DNA of 64,000 nt from positions 1 to 64,000 of the forward strand of contig JASJCR010000022.1 in assembly GCA_030065875.1 (NCBI GenBank), in the 5' to 3' direction. Shown here piece after piece: positions 55,400 to 64,000 of the stretch. Position numbers and translations under genes: made by a program. Origin of the DNA: Ardenticatenaceae bacterium (GTDB taxonomy: Bacteria; Chloroflexota; Anaerolineae; Promineifilales; Promineifilaceae). Below the pieces are notes generated by a model that saw only the letters and a program-made list of their open reading frames with translations, had not been told where the DNA came from and did no database searches. Positions within the stretch are counted from its first letter, which is position 1; each line of letters starts with the position of its first letter.

Positions 55400-56143
55400 A
55401 TGATTCAAAATATCCGTCTGTATTTAAGCCGGCAGGCTAGCACTGTCAGGCAATATCTCCTTCAGGAGATTATCTTTTTCCTCTGTGGATGGATCCCGTC
55501 CGTGGTCGGGATCGCCATACGAGGTGTCGTGTACCGCCTGATCCTGCGCATGGATGGATGGGCCGCGATTGAAAACGGGGTGCGCTTGCGCTTCGCTGAA
55601 AATATTTCGCTGCACCATGGCGCTTACCTCGATCAGGGCAGCTATCTCCATGCCTGTGCGCACGGGATTACGATTGGAAAGTCATCGCTGATTATGCACG
55701 GTGCGGTTCTCCACGTTTATAACTTTAGGGATTTACCCCGAGCCGGTATTTGGATCGGTGAAAATTGCCTGATCGGCGAGTACAGCGTGATTCGCGGACA
55801 AGGTGGCGTAAAAATCGGGAATCGGGTTTATGCCTCCCCATTTTCACAAATTATTGCCGTTAATCACGTTTTTGATGATCCAGACCGCTCATTCATCGAG
55901 CAGGGAATTACCGCAGAAGGTATCACGATCGAGGATGATGTCTGGCTGGGGGCCAGCTGCGTCATTACCGATGGGGTTCACATTGGTGAGGGGGCGGTGG
56001 TCGCGGCTGGGGCGGTGGTAACCAAAGATGTCCCTCCTCACACCGTGGTCGCCGGGGTGCCGGCCAGACCACTCAAACAGATCACGGGTGATTTTGAACC
56101 ACAAAACAATGTTCCGGTGTTTTTCGATCCAGTTAAGAGGTAA
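55400..56143 (+). CDS. left-handed beta-helix acyltransferase
   Basis: 247 residues with hexapeptide repeats ([LIV]-G-x4): '[17 protein letters not shown]', '[20 protein letters not shown]', '[15 protein letters not shown]' and [20 protein letters not shown], ending [16 protein letters not shown], as in sugar O-acetyltransferases (WcaF/CapG type). A hydrophobic N-terminal segment ([20 protein letters not shown]) suggests membrane association. It is second in the operon and probably decorates a surface glycan. No ribosome site is obvious. Confidence 0.93.
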   Translation: MIQNIRLYLSRQASTVRQYLLQEIIFFLCGWIPSVVGIAIRGVVYRLILRMDGWAAIENGVRLRFAENISLHHGAYLDQGSYLHACAHGITIGKSSLIMHGAVLHVYNFRDLPRAGIWIGENCLIGEYSVIRGQGGVKIGNRVYASPFSQIIAVNHVFDDPDRSFIEQGITAEGITIEDDVWLGASCVITDGVHIGEGAVVAAGAVVTKDVPPHTVVAGVPARPLKQITGDFEPQNNVPVFFDPVKR

Positions 56144-56149
56144 TGCATC

Positions 56150-57355
56150 ATGTCTACTTTTTCCGTTGTCATACCGGCTTATAACGAGGAAAGCGGAATT
56201 TCCGAAATTATCCAGCGGGTATTAGCCATTAAAAATGATCTGGCGGCCGTCGGTATCGAGCAGTTCAAGCTGCTGGTAGTTGACGATGGATCAAGCGATA
56301 ATACCGGTCAAATTACCGAAGCCTTCGCCGCCGATAACAGCGATGTGGAGCTGATTCAGCATCCGCAAAATAAGGGGTATGGAGCAGCTTTGAAGACCGG
56401 CTTCTGCCATGCGGAAAGCGATTTAATCGGTTTTCTCGATGCCGACGGCACCTATCCTCCCGAGCTGTTTCCCAAGCTGTGTGAATCTGCTCTCAACGGG
56501 TCTGATCTGGTGATCGGTTCCCGCATGTCCGGGGCGGACAGTGATATGCCGCTGACCCGGCGCGTCGGGAACTTTTTCTTTGCCAATCTGCTGAGCGTGC
56601 TCGGCCGCCGTCGCGTGTCCGACAGCGCCAGTGGTATGCGAGTCTTTCGGCGCGATATCTTAAACCAAATCTATCCCCTCCCGGATGGCTTAAATTTGAC
56701 GCCGGTGATGAGCACCCGCGCTATCCATGAGGGGATTTCTATGACGGAAGTCCCTATCCCCTACAGCGAGCGGGTCGGCCGCTCAAAATTAAGCGTGGTC
56801 CGCGATGGCTCAATCTTTCTGCGCTCGATGATCTGGACCGCCCTCAGCTATAACCCGGTGCGCATTCTGGGCTTGATCGGCCTCGCGGGCGTGTTTATCG
56901 CGCTTCTGGCAGCCGTCAGCCTGATTGTTCTGCGTTTGCAGGGGGTAGCAACGCTGCGGCCGCTCAACATCGTCGCTCTCTATGTGGGGGCCGTGTCCGG
57001 TTTTATCGGCGTCACGCTGTACGCTCTGGGCGTCACCTTCAATTATCTCGTTTCCCTCTTCCACAAGCGGCCGGTCCAGCAGGGAATCACCGGAAAATCC
57101 GCACTCAAAACACCAATTGACAGACACTTCGGGTGGATTGGCCTGACGATGCTGGCTGTAGGCAGCATCATCGGCACCGTGTCGCTGCTGTTGGGGTTTA
57201 ACGGCTGGGATATGAATCGTCTCTGGCTGTACGGTCTGGGCAGCGCCATGCTCATTCTGACCGGGGTGCAGCTGTTTATCTACTGGATTGTCCTGCGCGT
57301 CCTTGAAGAGCTGAGCGTAAGGGACTTGAAGATTGATTTGGATTTAAAAAGTTAA
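56150..57355 (+). CDS. family 2 glycosyltransferase with C-terminal membrane helices
   Basis: 401 residues. A GT-A domain starts MSTFSVVIPAYNEESGISEI, with VVDDGSSDNT and FLDADGTYPPELF (metal-binding D-x-D), like dolichyl-phosphate mannose synthase/GtrB proteins. Four hydrophobic helices follow after residue ~225. It would transfer a sugar to a polyprenyl phosphate at the membrane. AGAGGT precedes the ATG. It starts 6 bp after the acyltransferase gene. Confidence 0.93.
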   Translation: MSTFSVVIPAYNEESGISEIIQRVLAIKNDLAAVGIEQFKLLVVDDGSSDNTGQITEAFAADNSDVELIQHPQNKGYGAALKTGFCHAESDLIGFLDADGTYPPELFPKLCESALNGSDLVIGSRMSGADSDMPLTRRVGNFFFANLLSVLGRRRVSDSASGMRVFRRDILNQIYPLPDGLNLTPVMSTRAIHEGISMTEVPIPYSERVGRSKLSVVRDGSIFLRSMIWTALSYNPVRILGLIGLAGVFIALLAAVSLIVLRLQGVATLRPLNIVALYVGAVSGFIGVTLYALGVTFNYLVSLFHKRPVQQGITGKSALKTPIDRHFGWIGLTMLAVGSIIGTVSLLLGFNGWDMNRLWLYGLGSAMLILTGVQLFIYWIVLRVLEELSVRDLKIDLDLKS

Positions 57356-57380
57356 GTAAAAAGGAAGTTGGAGGCAAGCA

Positions 57381-59048
57381 GTGACTGAAAAAAGCAAGCT
57401 TCAACCCAAACGTGAAAAAGTGTGGAAAAATCTTGGCGACCGGCGGATCCCAAAATTAAAAATGGCAGAATTCCCCAATGCCGACGACATTGTCCGGCAG
57501 GGGCTGCTGTCAACACCGCGACCGGAAATAGCGGTTGATATTGCCCTGGTTAATCCGCCGACACCAGACGGCGGATTATGGATAAGAACGCAGCATCGGG
57601 TCGGTCGCCGGACCCGAGAAAACATGGTGTGGCCGCAGGTTTCGCTGGCCCAGCTGGCGGCGATGCTCCATCCGGAGTATTCAGTCGCGGTCATTGACGC
57701 CAACGCTGAGCGGATGAGCTGGCCTGCTTTTGCTGCCAGGCTCGACGAATTAAAGCCAAAATATTATTTGACGCACGTGACGGCACCGACCCTGGAAAAC
57801 GACATGTACGGCTGCTTTCTGGCCAAGGCGCGAGGGGCGGTTACCCTGGGTTTTGGCACTCACGTGACCCCGATGCCGCGGGAGACGATGCGGCCGTATC
57901 CGGCCTTAGATATCATTTTGCTCGGGGAACCTGATTTAACCCTGCGTGACCTGCTCGATCACCTGGAAAACAAGGTTGAGCAGCGGCCGGACAATATCAA
58001 AAAACTGTTCGCCGATCACGATCCGGCCTATAAACCCTCGTTTTCTGAGGATGGATCGATCGAAATGTGTGGCATTAAGGGAATTGTCTGGCGTCAGGGG
58101 GATGAAATCATCATTAACGCCCATCGCCCGTTTATTCCCTGCCTGGACGATATGCCCCATCCGCTGCATCATCTGCTCCCCCTGCACGATTACCGCATGC
58201 CGATGATCAAAGGACCGTTTACGTTTATCGTCACCAGTCGAGGATGCCCGGCCGGCTGTACCTACTGCATCAAACACGTCAGCTACCAATATACAACCCG
58301 CATTCGTTCGCCGGAAAATATCATGGAGGAGCTGTGGATGTTAAAAAATCTGGGCATGGACAACATTCACATGTACGCCGATCTATTTACCGTGCACCGC
58401 GATCAGGTCATGGGGCTGTGCAAATTGATGATTGACGAGGGGATCGATATCAAGTGGACCTGCAACAGCCGGGTGGACTTTGTAGACGAAGAAATGCTGC
58501 AGATGATGGCCAAAGCCGGCTGCTGGTTTATTTCCTGGGGGATTGAAAGCGGCAACGAGGATATTTTAAAGCACGCCCATAAAGGGATTAATCTGGACAA
58601 GGCGCAAAAAGCGCTGACCTGGGCTCGCCAGGCCGGCATTAAAAACTGGGGATACTTCATTATCGGTTTACCACACGAGACAAAGGAAACTATCCGGCAA
58701 ACGATTGAATTCTCAAAGAAGCTGCCGCTGGATATCGCCCTGTTCCACGTGGCGGCTCCTTATCCGGGCACTCCCTTCTTCTTTGAAGTGATTGAGAACG
58801 ACTGGTTCCGCAAGGATACCCGGTGGGAAATGGTCGATATGGATAAGGGGACGGTACTCGATTATCCAGGCCTCTCAGCCGAGGAGCTGCTGTACTGGCA
58901 GAAGCGGGCGTTTCGGGAGTGGGCGTTCCGGCCGGGGCCGATGTTAACCTATTTAAAGATGCTCCTTTCTGATGCCTCCACGTTTAAGACCGCCTTCAGC
59001 GTCGGCCTGCAAACATTGCGCTGGCAAACCGGCTCAGCCAACGATTAA
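57381..59048 (+). CDS. B12-binding/radical SAM protein
   Basis: 555 residues. The N-terminal ~180 residues form a cobalamin-binding-like Rossmann domain (VDIALVNPPTPDGGLW; SLAQLAAMLHPEYSVAVIDA). The radical SAM core begins FTFIVTSRGCPAGCTYCIKH (C-x3-C-x2-C). Later strands include 'WISWGIESGNEDIL'-like and NWGYFIIGLPHETKETI. Class B methyltransferase or C-C bond chemistry is typical, but the substrate is unknown. The start is GTG at 57381 with a strong GGAGG. Its place in the operon suggests a lipid or sugar modification. Confidence 0.92.
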   Translation: MTEKSKLQPKREKVWKNLGDRRIPKLKMAEFPNADDIVRQGLLSTPRPEIAVDIALVNPPTPDGGLWIRTQHRVGRRTRENMVWPQVSLAQLAAMLHPEYSVAVIDANAERMSWPAFAARLDELKPKYYLTHVTAPTLENDMYGCFLAKARGAVTLGFGTHVTPMPRETMRPYPALDIILLGEPDLTLRDLLDHLENKVEQRPDNIKKLFADHDPAYKPSFSEDGSIEMCGIKGIVWRQGDEIIINAHRPFIPCLDDMPHPLHHLLPLHDYRMPMIKGPFTFIVTSRGCPAGCTYCIKHVSYQYTTRIRSPENIMEELWMLKNLGMDNIHMYADLFTVHRDQVMGLCKLMIDEGIDIKWTCNSRVDFVDEEMLQMMAKAGCWFISWGIESGNEDILKHAHKGINLDKAQKALTWARQAGIKNWGYFIIGLPHETKETIRQTIEFSKKLPLDIALFHVAAPYPGTPFFFEVIENDWFRKDTRWEMVDMDKGTVLDYPGLSAEELLYWQKRAFREWAFRPGPMLTYLKMLLSDASTFKTAFSVGLQTLRWQTGSAND

Positions 59049-59066
59049 TTCCCATATGTGAGAACG

Positions 59067-61958
59067 ATGTATACGGTCAAATCATCTCCACGCCTTCTGA
59101 CGGTAATGCTTACGGTTGTTATTGTCACCCTGTTTGTCACCGTGGGGTTCCAGACGACACTTTTGACAGCAAAAGAGACAAACCACTTTTCCAGCCAGGA
59201 AGATATATGGTTGCCTCCGATAAATATCTCTCAATCTGGAGCGGCGGCCGAACCGCGCATGGTCCTCGATCAGAGCGGATCGATTCACGTAATCTGGCGG
59301 GAAGAAACGGTTAATTCCTTTTATTATGCGGTGCATGACGAGCTCGGTTGGCAGCGGCCGATGACGATTGAAGTACCGTTTGGGACCGCCCGTTTTGCCG
59401 ATCAGTACGGTCAAAACCTGCCCTTATTTGATCCGCAGCTGGTCGTCGACCAAAACGACCGTCTGCATGCCCTGTGGCTTGATGGTCAAAACCGCCTCTA
59501 CTACAGTAGCGTACCGCTGAATTTCATCGCTGATTACGAAAGCTGGTCGTTCCGGCAGCAAATTGGGGATGGGGTATTGGCGTTTGATGTCCTTTTGGAT
59601 ATGAGAAACGTGGTGCAGATGGTCTATTTGCGCCACGTCGACTCCGCTGAAACCCCGGCCGGCATCTACTATCGGCAGCTCAATCACACAGAGCTTTTCT
59701 GGAGCGTGCCCAAACAGCTTGAAGCATCAGCGTATTTCCGGGCGCTAGATGAAGAGAAAGCACACCTAGACTTAGAAGCCGGCGTCGTTGGCCTTTATGC
59801 GGCGCCAGAGGTCGCAGGCGGTGAGGCCATCAGCGAAACGCAGCCGATCACGAGCAGCGCGGTGATCACGCACGGCCTGCTTCTGGCCTGGGAGAACGCG
59901 CCGCTGGAGCAGGTATATTTGATCCGCGCCAACGACGATCTGGATAACTGGTTAACCCCAGCGCTGGTGGATCAGCGCATCGTGGCTGATGATCCGCAAA
60001 GTACCGGTCCTTCACAAATCAGGGTTGCTGCCCGGAAAGAAGAAATTCACCTGATATGGACCGCCGGCCACGACACAGATTGTGAACTGTACCATCAATG
60101 GTCAAATGACAGCAGCCTGTCCTGGACCACGCAAGCGCCCCTGACACCGAATCAAGGCGGGTGTCCGTCGACCTTTGAGTTTGTCCCCGGCCACGAAGAG
60201 GTGGTCCTTCTCAAGCTAAACTACGGCGGGCAGATTTTCCTGCAGCTGTGGAACGGCCAAGCGTGGAGTCCTTTAAAACAGCAGCCTCCGCTGGCCGGAT
60301 TTATAGATCGACGCACAAATCGAGAAATCACTTTGGGCTGTCACCAAAGCATTATTACCCCAGAAAATACGCTTCTGGTTGTGGGTTGCGGCACCGGCCA
60401 AATTGATGATATTTGGTTTTTGGAACGCTTCTTAGGTGATGAAACAGCCTGGTTCCCCACTCAAACCGGTCAAAAATGGGCCGATCCGCTGCGGATATTC
60501 CAGGCGGAGGTCCAGCTGGGCGATCCGCTGATTCTCACCGACAACAGCGGCCTGACCCATCTTTTCTGGCTGGGTGCTCCTTCCGCGGCCGACCTCGAGG
60601 CCGGGGCAACAATTTTCCATACCCAATGGAACCAGGATTCCTGGGCGAGAGTTGTGCCGCTGCTTCACCTGGGTATTGACCAAGTAGATCAGCTAAAAGG
60701 TGTTGTTGGGCATCGTGGTAATGTCGTTCTTTTCTGGCGGGATGCGACCGCTCATGAATATCAGTTCAGCGTCGTTAATGAAAAACACATCCGCTCACCG
60801 GTTGATTGGTCAACTCCCACCACATTGCCCGCTTCAGAAAGCACCATCAACCACCCATCGGTTTTTATCGACACATCCGGGACAATAAACGTCGTTTACG
60901 CCAAGCGGTTCAATGAAGGACGAGGCATCTACCTGGTGCGCTCGGTTGATAACGGAAGAAGCTGGACAGATCCGCTACAGGTAACGGACGCAGCAGCGGC
61001 CGGCTGGGATATGGTAGACGGACCGCAGATCGTCCAGACGGGCAATGGCCACATGCACACCCTGTGGACCAGCTACACCTTAAAACCGGATCCTGTGCCC
61101 TCTGGCCTCCACTATTCTCGTTCGGAGGATGGAGGGTTAAGCTGGTCTTCCGCCACAACAGAGGCGGTTCTTGAAAATAAAAAGGGGTGGTGTGGTTTAA
61201 CCGCGGTCGGGAAAGAAACCGTTATCATTTTTAAACATCCGGTCACTGGGAATATATCCCAGATCCAGGCCATCGTTTCCAGAGACAGCGGCCTCACCTG
61301 GAATTCCCCTGTGGTGATCTTTAACTCACCCACCTCCTTAACCGCACCGGAAATTGTTTCCCAAAGCAGCGCGAATTTTTCCATAGTGCGTCTGACAACC
61401 GATTCGGCCGGCAATGTTTTGCTCGAGGAAAGACCGTGGATAAACGACGGGTGGCGAACTCTGGAAACAACAAATGTTGACGTTCTCCTTGATCCGGCCG
61501 TTGGCGAAATCACTGCAAAAGCCGGCGGCATCAACAAGGATGGTCAAATATTTTATGCTTTAATCGACGGGCCGATATCCCTGACAAGCGGACCTGAAAA
61601 CCCACAGCCGTTTAATCTATCGATTATTCAGCAGCAGACAAAGCTGTCGCAGGCTGAAATTTCACCTCCCTCTGACGTCGTGAATACGCCAGCGGCCATC
61701 CCTATGCCGGCCGCTGCTGACGTAGAGAGTGAATTAGCGGCCAGTCAGGTGGCTGAAGAAGAAAGTGTCAACACAGAATCAGCTGAGTTAGTGGATCAGC
61801 CTGAAACAGACGCTGGTGCAAGGGATACGGCCGCTGGATTTACTCCACCGACCGTATCCGGTGATTCTTCGCTGGTGATAAACTTGCTCTTGGGCGTCGT
61901 TCCAGTCATCCTGGCCTTAATATTCTTCATGATTGGCTGGCTGCGTTTACGTCGCTGA
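59067..61958 (+). CDS. BNR/Asp-box repeat protein anchored by a C-terminal helix
   Basis: About 963 residues. An N-terminal hydrophobic helix (LLTVMLTVVIVTLFVTVGF) and a C-terminal one (LVINLLLGVVPVILALIFFM, then RLRR) bracket an extracytoplasmic beta-propeller-like region with Asp-boxes (SNDSSLSW, SVDNGRSW, SEDGGLSW, SRDSGLTW). Sialidase-like propellers have such boxes, but no sialidase FRIP/arginine triad is recognised, so a binding role is as likely as hydrolysis. A low-complexity Ala/Glu/Ser linker precedes the last helix. GTG at 59058 or ATG at 59067 may be the start. Confidence 0.85.
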   Translation: MYTVKSSPRLLTVMLTVVIVTLFVTVGFQTTLLTAKETNHFSSQEDIWLPPINISQSGAAAEPRMVLDQSGSIHVIWREETVNSFYYAVHDELGWQRPMTIEVPFGTARFADQYGQNLPLFDPQLVVDQNDRLHALWLDGQNRLYYSSVPLNFIADYESWSFRQQIGDGVLAFDVLLDMRNVVQMVYLRHVDSAETPAGIYYRQLNHTELFWSVPKQLEASAYFRALDEEKAHLDLEAGVVGLYAAPEVAGGEAISETQPITSSAVITHGLLLAWENAPLEQVYLIRANDDLDNWLTPALVDQRIVADDPQSTGPSQIRVAARKEEIHLIWTAGHDTDCELYHQWSNDSSLSWTTQAPLTPNQGGCPSTFEFVPGHEEVVLLKLNYGGQIFLQLWNGQAWSPLKQQPPLAGFIDRRTNREITLGCHQSIITPENTLLVVGCGTGQIDDIWFLERFLGDETAWFPTQTGQKWADPLRIFQAEVQLGDPLILTDNSGLTHLFWLGAPSAADLEAGATIFHTQWNQDSWARVVPLLHLGIDQVDQLKGVVGHRGNVVLFWRDATAHEYQFSVVNEKHIRSPVDWSTPTTLPASESTINHPSVFIDTSGTINVVYAKRFNEGRGIYLVRSVDNGRSWTDPLQVTDAAAAGWDMVDGPQIVQTGNGHMHTLWTSYTLKPDPVPSGLHYSRSEDGGLSWSSATTEAVLENKKGWCGLTAVGKETVIIFKHPVTGNISQIQAIVSRDSGLTWNSPVVIFNSPTSLTAPEIVSQSSANFSIVRLTTDSAGNVLLEERPWINDGWRTLETTNVDVLLDPAVGEITAKAGGINKDGQIFYALIDGPISLTSGPENPQPFNLSIIQQQTKLSQAEISPPSDVVNTPAAIPMPAAADVESELAASQVAEEESVNTESAELVDQPETDAGARDTAAGFTPPTVSGDSSLVINLLLGVVPVILALIFFMIGWLRLRR

Positions 61959-61999
61959 TTTGGGACACCAAATCAGGGCCAGATGAAGTGAGGCAGCAG

Positions 62000-63427
62000 T
62001 CAGTTATCACCCAAGATGAGCGACAAATAGAGCCGCTCGTTGAGTGGCTGGTCACCCCAGCGCACCTCGAGAGTCGGATAGACCTCTTCAGCCGAATTGG
62101 ACGACCAGAAATATTTTCCGCTGTGATAATCACCATCGGCCGAATAAAAGGCTAGCCTTAATGGCTCCCCATCGCTCAGCGACTCAGCCACCGCCTGAGT
62201 GACGTCCCATGTATACGGCACACCTGGATCAAAGAAGTCAACCGGCTTCACCCACACGGTATCGAGGTTTTCCAGGGCCAGAGGAGCGTTATTCCAGGTG
62301 ATGGTTTGCTCGTTCCACCCTTCACTGACCCGAAGCGCCTGAATCGCTGAATCCGGTGCCTGGCCCGGTTCATAACCGGCGTTCCCAAAGAGATACAGCG
62401 TTACCGATGCATCGACGATTTCCTGCCCGGCCGGGATGGCGTCAAGTGGAAAGGTGATGTAATACTTCGAAAAACAGGGGTAATCAGAGATATCCCACTG
62501 ATTTTGAATGTTTATTTGAGAGTAGCCGGCGTAGTTGGCCTCCCCCCATTCACTCCAGTGATCGACCCCATCACCGCAGGTGGCGTGGCCACCGACATGG
62601 GCATCAGGCACAACAGCCCCGTTCAAACCCTGCCGAACAATCGTCTCATTTGAACCGGCAATCAGCGGTTTTTCCTGGACCAACGCCCCAAACGACAGCT
62701 CACCCCAGGTCGATGGGTCGGTTAAATCCATCGACGATGACCACTTGGTCGTGACCGGCACCCCGGCAAAACCGTCGCGATCGTGCGTAGCCACGGCCAA
62801 CCCCCACCGGGTGCCATCCGTCGGCCGGCCGCTCAAACCGAAACTTTCAAAGGGTATTGTGAGATCGGCCTGCCATCCTTTGGAATCTCCACCGCTGTTC
62901 GGGCCATTGATACCGCGATAGGTAGCTGTGGATGAAAAAGCGATATCGGTTTCTACCCAACCACCCGGACCACCCTTAAACGTTCGCTGGTTGTATTCGG
63001 GATCCCCTGAAAATCCAAGCTGAACGTCAAATCGGTAGGAGTTCGCGGAGAGGGCATTCCCGACGTTGCCATCCAAATTGATAAAAATCGACAGAGCGTC
63101 CCACTGGGTTAAGTCGACCCCTGACTCGGCCGGGCCGTGAAAGAGCTTGCGATCGACAATGTGGGCGGTGATCATTAGCGAATCATCATGCAGCAGCATG
63201 CGGATATCACTGTAGTTTGAAGAGGGGCCCACCGCTCCATACCAAAAAATCGAGTGGGAGGGGTAGGGCCCACCTGGCGGCATGTACGGCACATTGACCC
63301 GCGGAGCGCGATGATTAGACTGCTCAGACGCCTGCAGCGGTCCTGTGGAGAAACGTGACCCGCTAATAATCACGATCAGGAGCAGAAGGCCGAGTGAAGT
63401 AAGTTTAATGACAGACTTGGTAAACAT
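62000..63427 (-). CDS. secreted protein with CBM9/DOMON-like and DNRLRE domains
   Basis: 475 residues with a signal peptide (LTSLGLLLLIVIISGSRFST). Residues ~60-250 are a beta-sandwich resembling CBM9/DOMON carbohydrate-binding domains (ALSIFINLDGNVGNALSANS; GWQADLTIPFESFGL). Residues ~290-465 match a DNRLRE/CBM96-type domain (ASVTLYLFGNAG; GWNEQTITWNNAP; YTWDVTQAVAESLSDGEPLR). The end is LNERLYLSLILGDN. TGGAGG precedes the start. It is downstream of and co-oriented with the partial beta-helix gene, 24 bp apart. Confidence 0.88.
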   Translation of the reverse strand: MFTKSVIKLTSLGLLLLIVIISGSRFSTGPLQASEQSNHRAPRVNVPYMPPGGPYPSHSIFWYGAVGPSSNYSDIRMLLHDDSLMITAHIVDRKLFHGPAESGVDLTQWDALSIFINLDGNVGNALSANSYRFDVQLGFSGDPEYNQRTFKGGPGGWVETDIAFSSTATYRGINGPNSGGDSKGWQADLTIPFESFGLSGRPTDGTRWGLAVATHDRDGFAGVPVTTKWSSSMDLTDPSTWGELSFGALVQEKPLIAGSNETIVRQGLNGAVVPDAHVGGHATCGDGVDHWSEWGEANYAGYSQINIQNQWDISDYPCFSKYYITFPLDAIPAGQEIVDASVTLYLFGNAGYEPGQAPDSAIQALRVSEGWNEQTITWNNAPLALENLDTVWVKPVDFFDPGVPYTWDVTQAVAESLSDGEPLRLAFYSADGDYHSGKYFWSSNSAEEVYPTLEVRWGDQPLNERLYLSLILGDN

Positions 63428-63451
63428 ATCTTTTGTATACCTCCAACAGCC

Positions 63452-64000
63452 TTAATAGGGCCCAAAGTTGGCGGCCGTCCGGGGCTGAGCCGTTTGATTT
63501 AATCCTGTTACGACATTCGCATCGTGCAGCAATGGAGTGATTTCAGCGGTTATGTTAAAACCCAATTCAGCCAGAATCCGCTCCTGCATCGGCCAAGGCC
63601 AAAGCGGTTCCTTTGCTTTGCCGTTTGTGCCATCGAGGAGCACACCGTTTTCGTAGCGATACTGCAGCCGGGCGCCTGAGCCATTGTGCCCCGTCCCATC
63701 GATCTTGCTGTTCGTGACCGTAAACCCATCCAGGTCCGGATGAATACTGACCCCGATTCCTTCCGGTGCGTCAAGACCGTTATCAACAATTGTGACCCGA
63801 TTCAGGGTGCCGTTAACGTTTTGATTGGTCGAGAACGTGCTAAAGCCAACCCCGGCATTATTGGCCAGGAACGAGTCCTGGATCAGCAAATTGTCCATAT
63901 TTTGACCGTACAGGGCGAGCCCGGCCCGGCTTGAATACCAGCTTGAGGTCCATAGTCCGCACGACTGATTGGGACTCGATACCGGGTCAACCTGACCGGG
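63452..64000 (-). CDS. parallel beta-helix-like secreted protein, 5' end outside the window
   Basis: The frame stays open from 64000 to the stop at 63452 (at least 182 codons). Residues such as LLIQDSFLANNAGVGFSTFS, 'NRVTIVDNGLDAPEGIGVSI' and 'DGFTVTNSKIDGTGHNGSGA' show the short repeating strand-turn pattern of right-handed beta-helix (pectin lyase-like) proteins. The N-terminus, and so any signal peptide, lies beyond the window. Probably co-transcribed with the DNRLRE gene. Confidence 0.75.
   Translation of the reverse strand, partial: PGQVDPVSSPNQSCGLWTSSWYSSRAGLALYGQNMDNLLIQDSFLANNAGVGFSTFSTNQNVNGTLNRVTIVDNGLDAPEGIGVSIHPDLDGFTVTNSKIDGTGHNGSGARLQYRYENGVLLDGTNGKAKEPLWPWPMQERILAELGFNITAEITPLLHDANVVTGLNQTAQPRTAANFGPY

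Noticed and set aside
59067-61958. True sialidase
   Set aside because: Asp-boxes are present, but no FRIP motif, arginine triad or catalytic Tyr/Glu context could be recognised.

Overview
The window looks like a piece of a Chloroflexota chromosome, most likely an Anaerolineae-type lineage. This rests on gene content, not on a marker gene: a fused isobutyryl-CoA mutase (IcmF), a membrane-anchored reductive dehalogenase set, huge secreted Ig/FG-GAP/beta-helix proteins, secreted proteins ending in a 'LPV-x-x-R' type tail, BTAD regulators and eCIS-core (DUF4157) proteins. No rRNA, tRNA or CRISPR array was seen. Base composition looks moderately GC-rich, and the palindrome CGGCCG is strikingly frequent.

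Layout. 1-2.2 kb: acyl-CoA dehydrogenase and enoyl-CoA hydratase (minus strand). 2.6-17.3 kb: one 4889-residue surface protein. 17.3-19.6 kb: a short-chain dehydrogenase facing a TetR regulator across three perfect 15-bp operators, plus a coupled unknown gene. 19.7-22.2 kb: a HEAT/TPR protein and a PadR/HAAS membrane pair. 22.3-24.2 kb: a kinase remnant, a small membrane protein, a GNAT and a P-loop protein. 24.5-31.6 kb: an eCIS-core protein with a candidate cysteine-protease-like tail, a 57-aa protein, a membrane beta-lactamase-fold hydrolase, a GH31 glycosidase, a GNAT and a small membrane protein. 31.7-36 kb: IcmF with a divergent TetR. 36.3-40.4 kb: an O-antigen-ligase/TPR protein and two secreted proteins.

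40.5-47.2 kb is the most interesting part. A minus-strand island runs tetR - rdhA - rdhB-like anchor - NosR/RdhC-like flavoprotein - a 39-aa membrane peptide - apbE. After a separate, apparently repressible promoter comes an AhpD-like gene whose reading frame is interrupted by one in-frame TGA exactly at the second residue of the catalytic C-x-x-C. A hairpin lies directly after the TGA, so this is best read as a CxxU selenoprotein rather than two genes. ApbE would attach FMN to the SGAT motif of the RdhC-like protein, which could pass electrons from the membrane to the exported, cobamide- and Fe-S-containing RdhA.

47.5-54.3 kb: an MFS exporter, a histidine phosphatase, a BTAD/NB-ARC-like regulator and a lipoprotein. 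54.6-62 kb: a cell-surface polysaccharide-type operon led by a specialised NusG/RfaH paralogue, followed by an acyltransferase, a polyprenol-type glycosyltransferase, a B12/radical-SAM protein and a BNR-repeat membrane protein. 62-64 kb: two minus-strand secreted proteins, the last running off the window.

Intergenic DNA is packed with dispersed repeat families: CAGATT-type, AGCTATTAGC-type, CAAAAGTTTTG palindromes, a GGATTCCCGC/GCGGGAATGACG element, CTTCGACAAGCTCAG and CCCTCCC types. One such family (GTCTGTGGTCT) has entered the icmF coding sequence in frame at two places.
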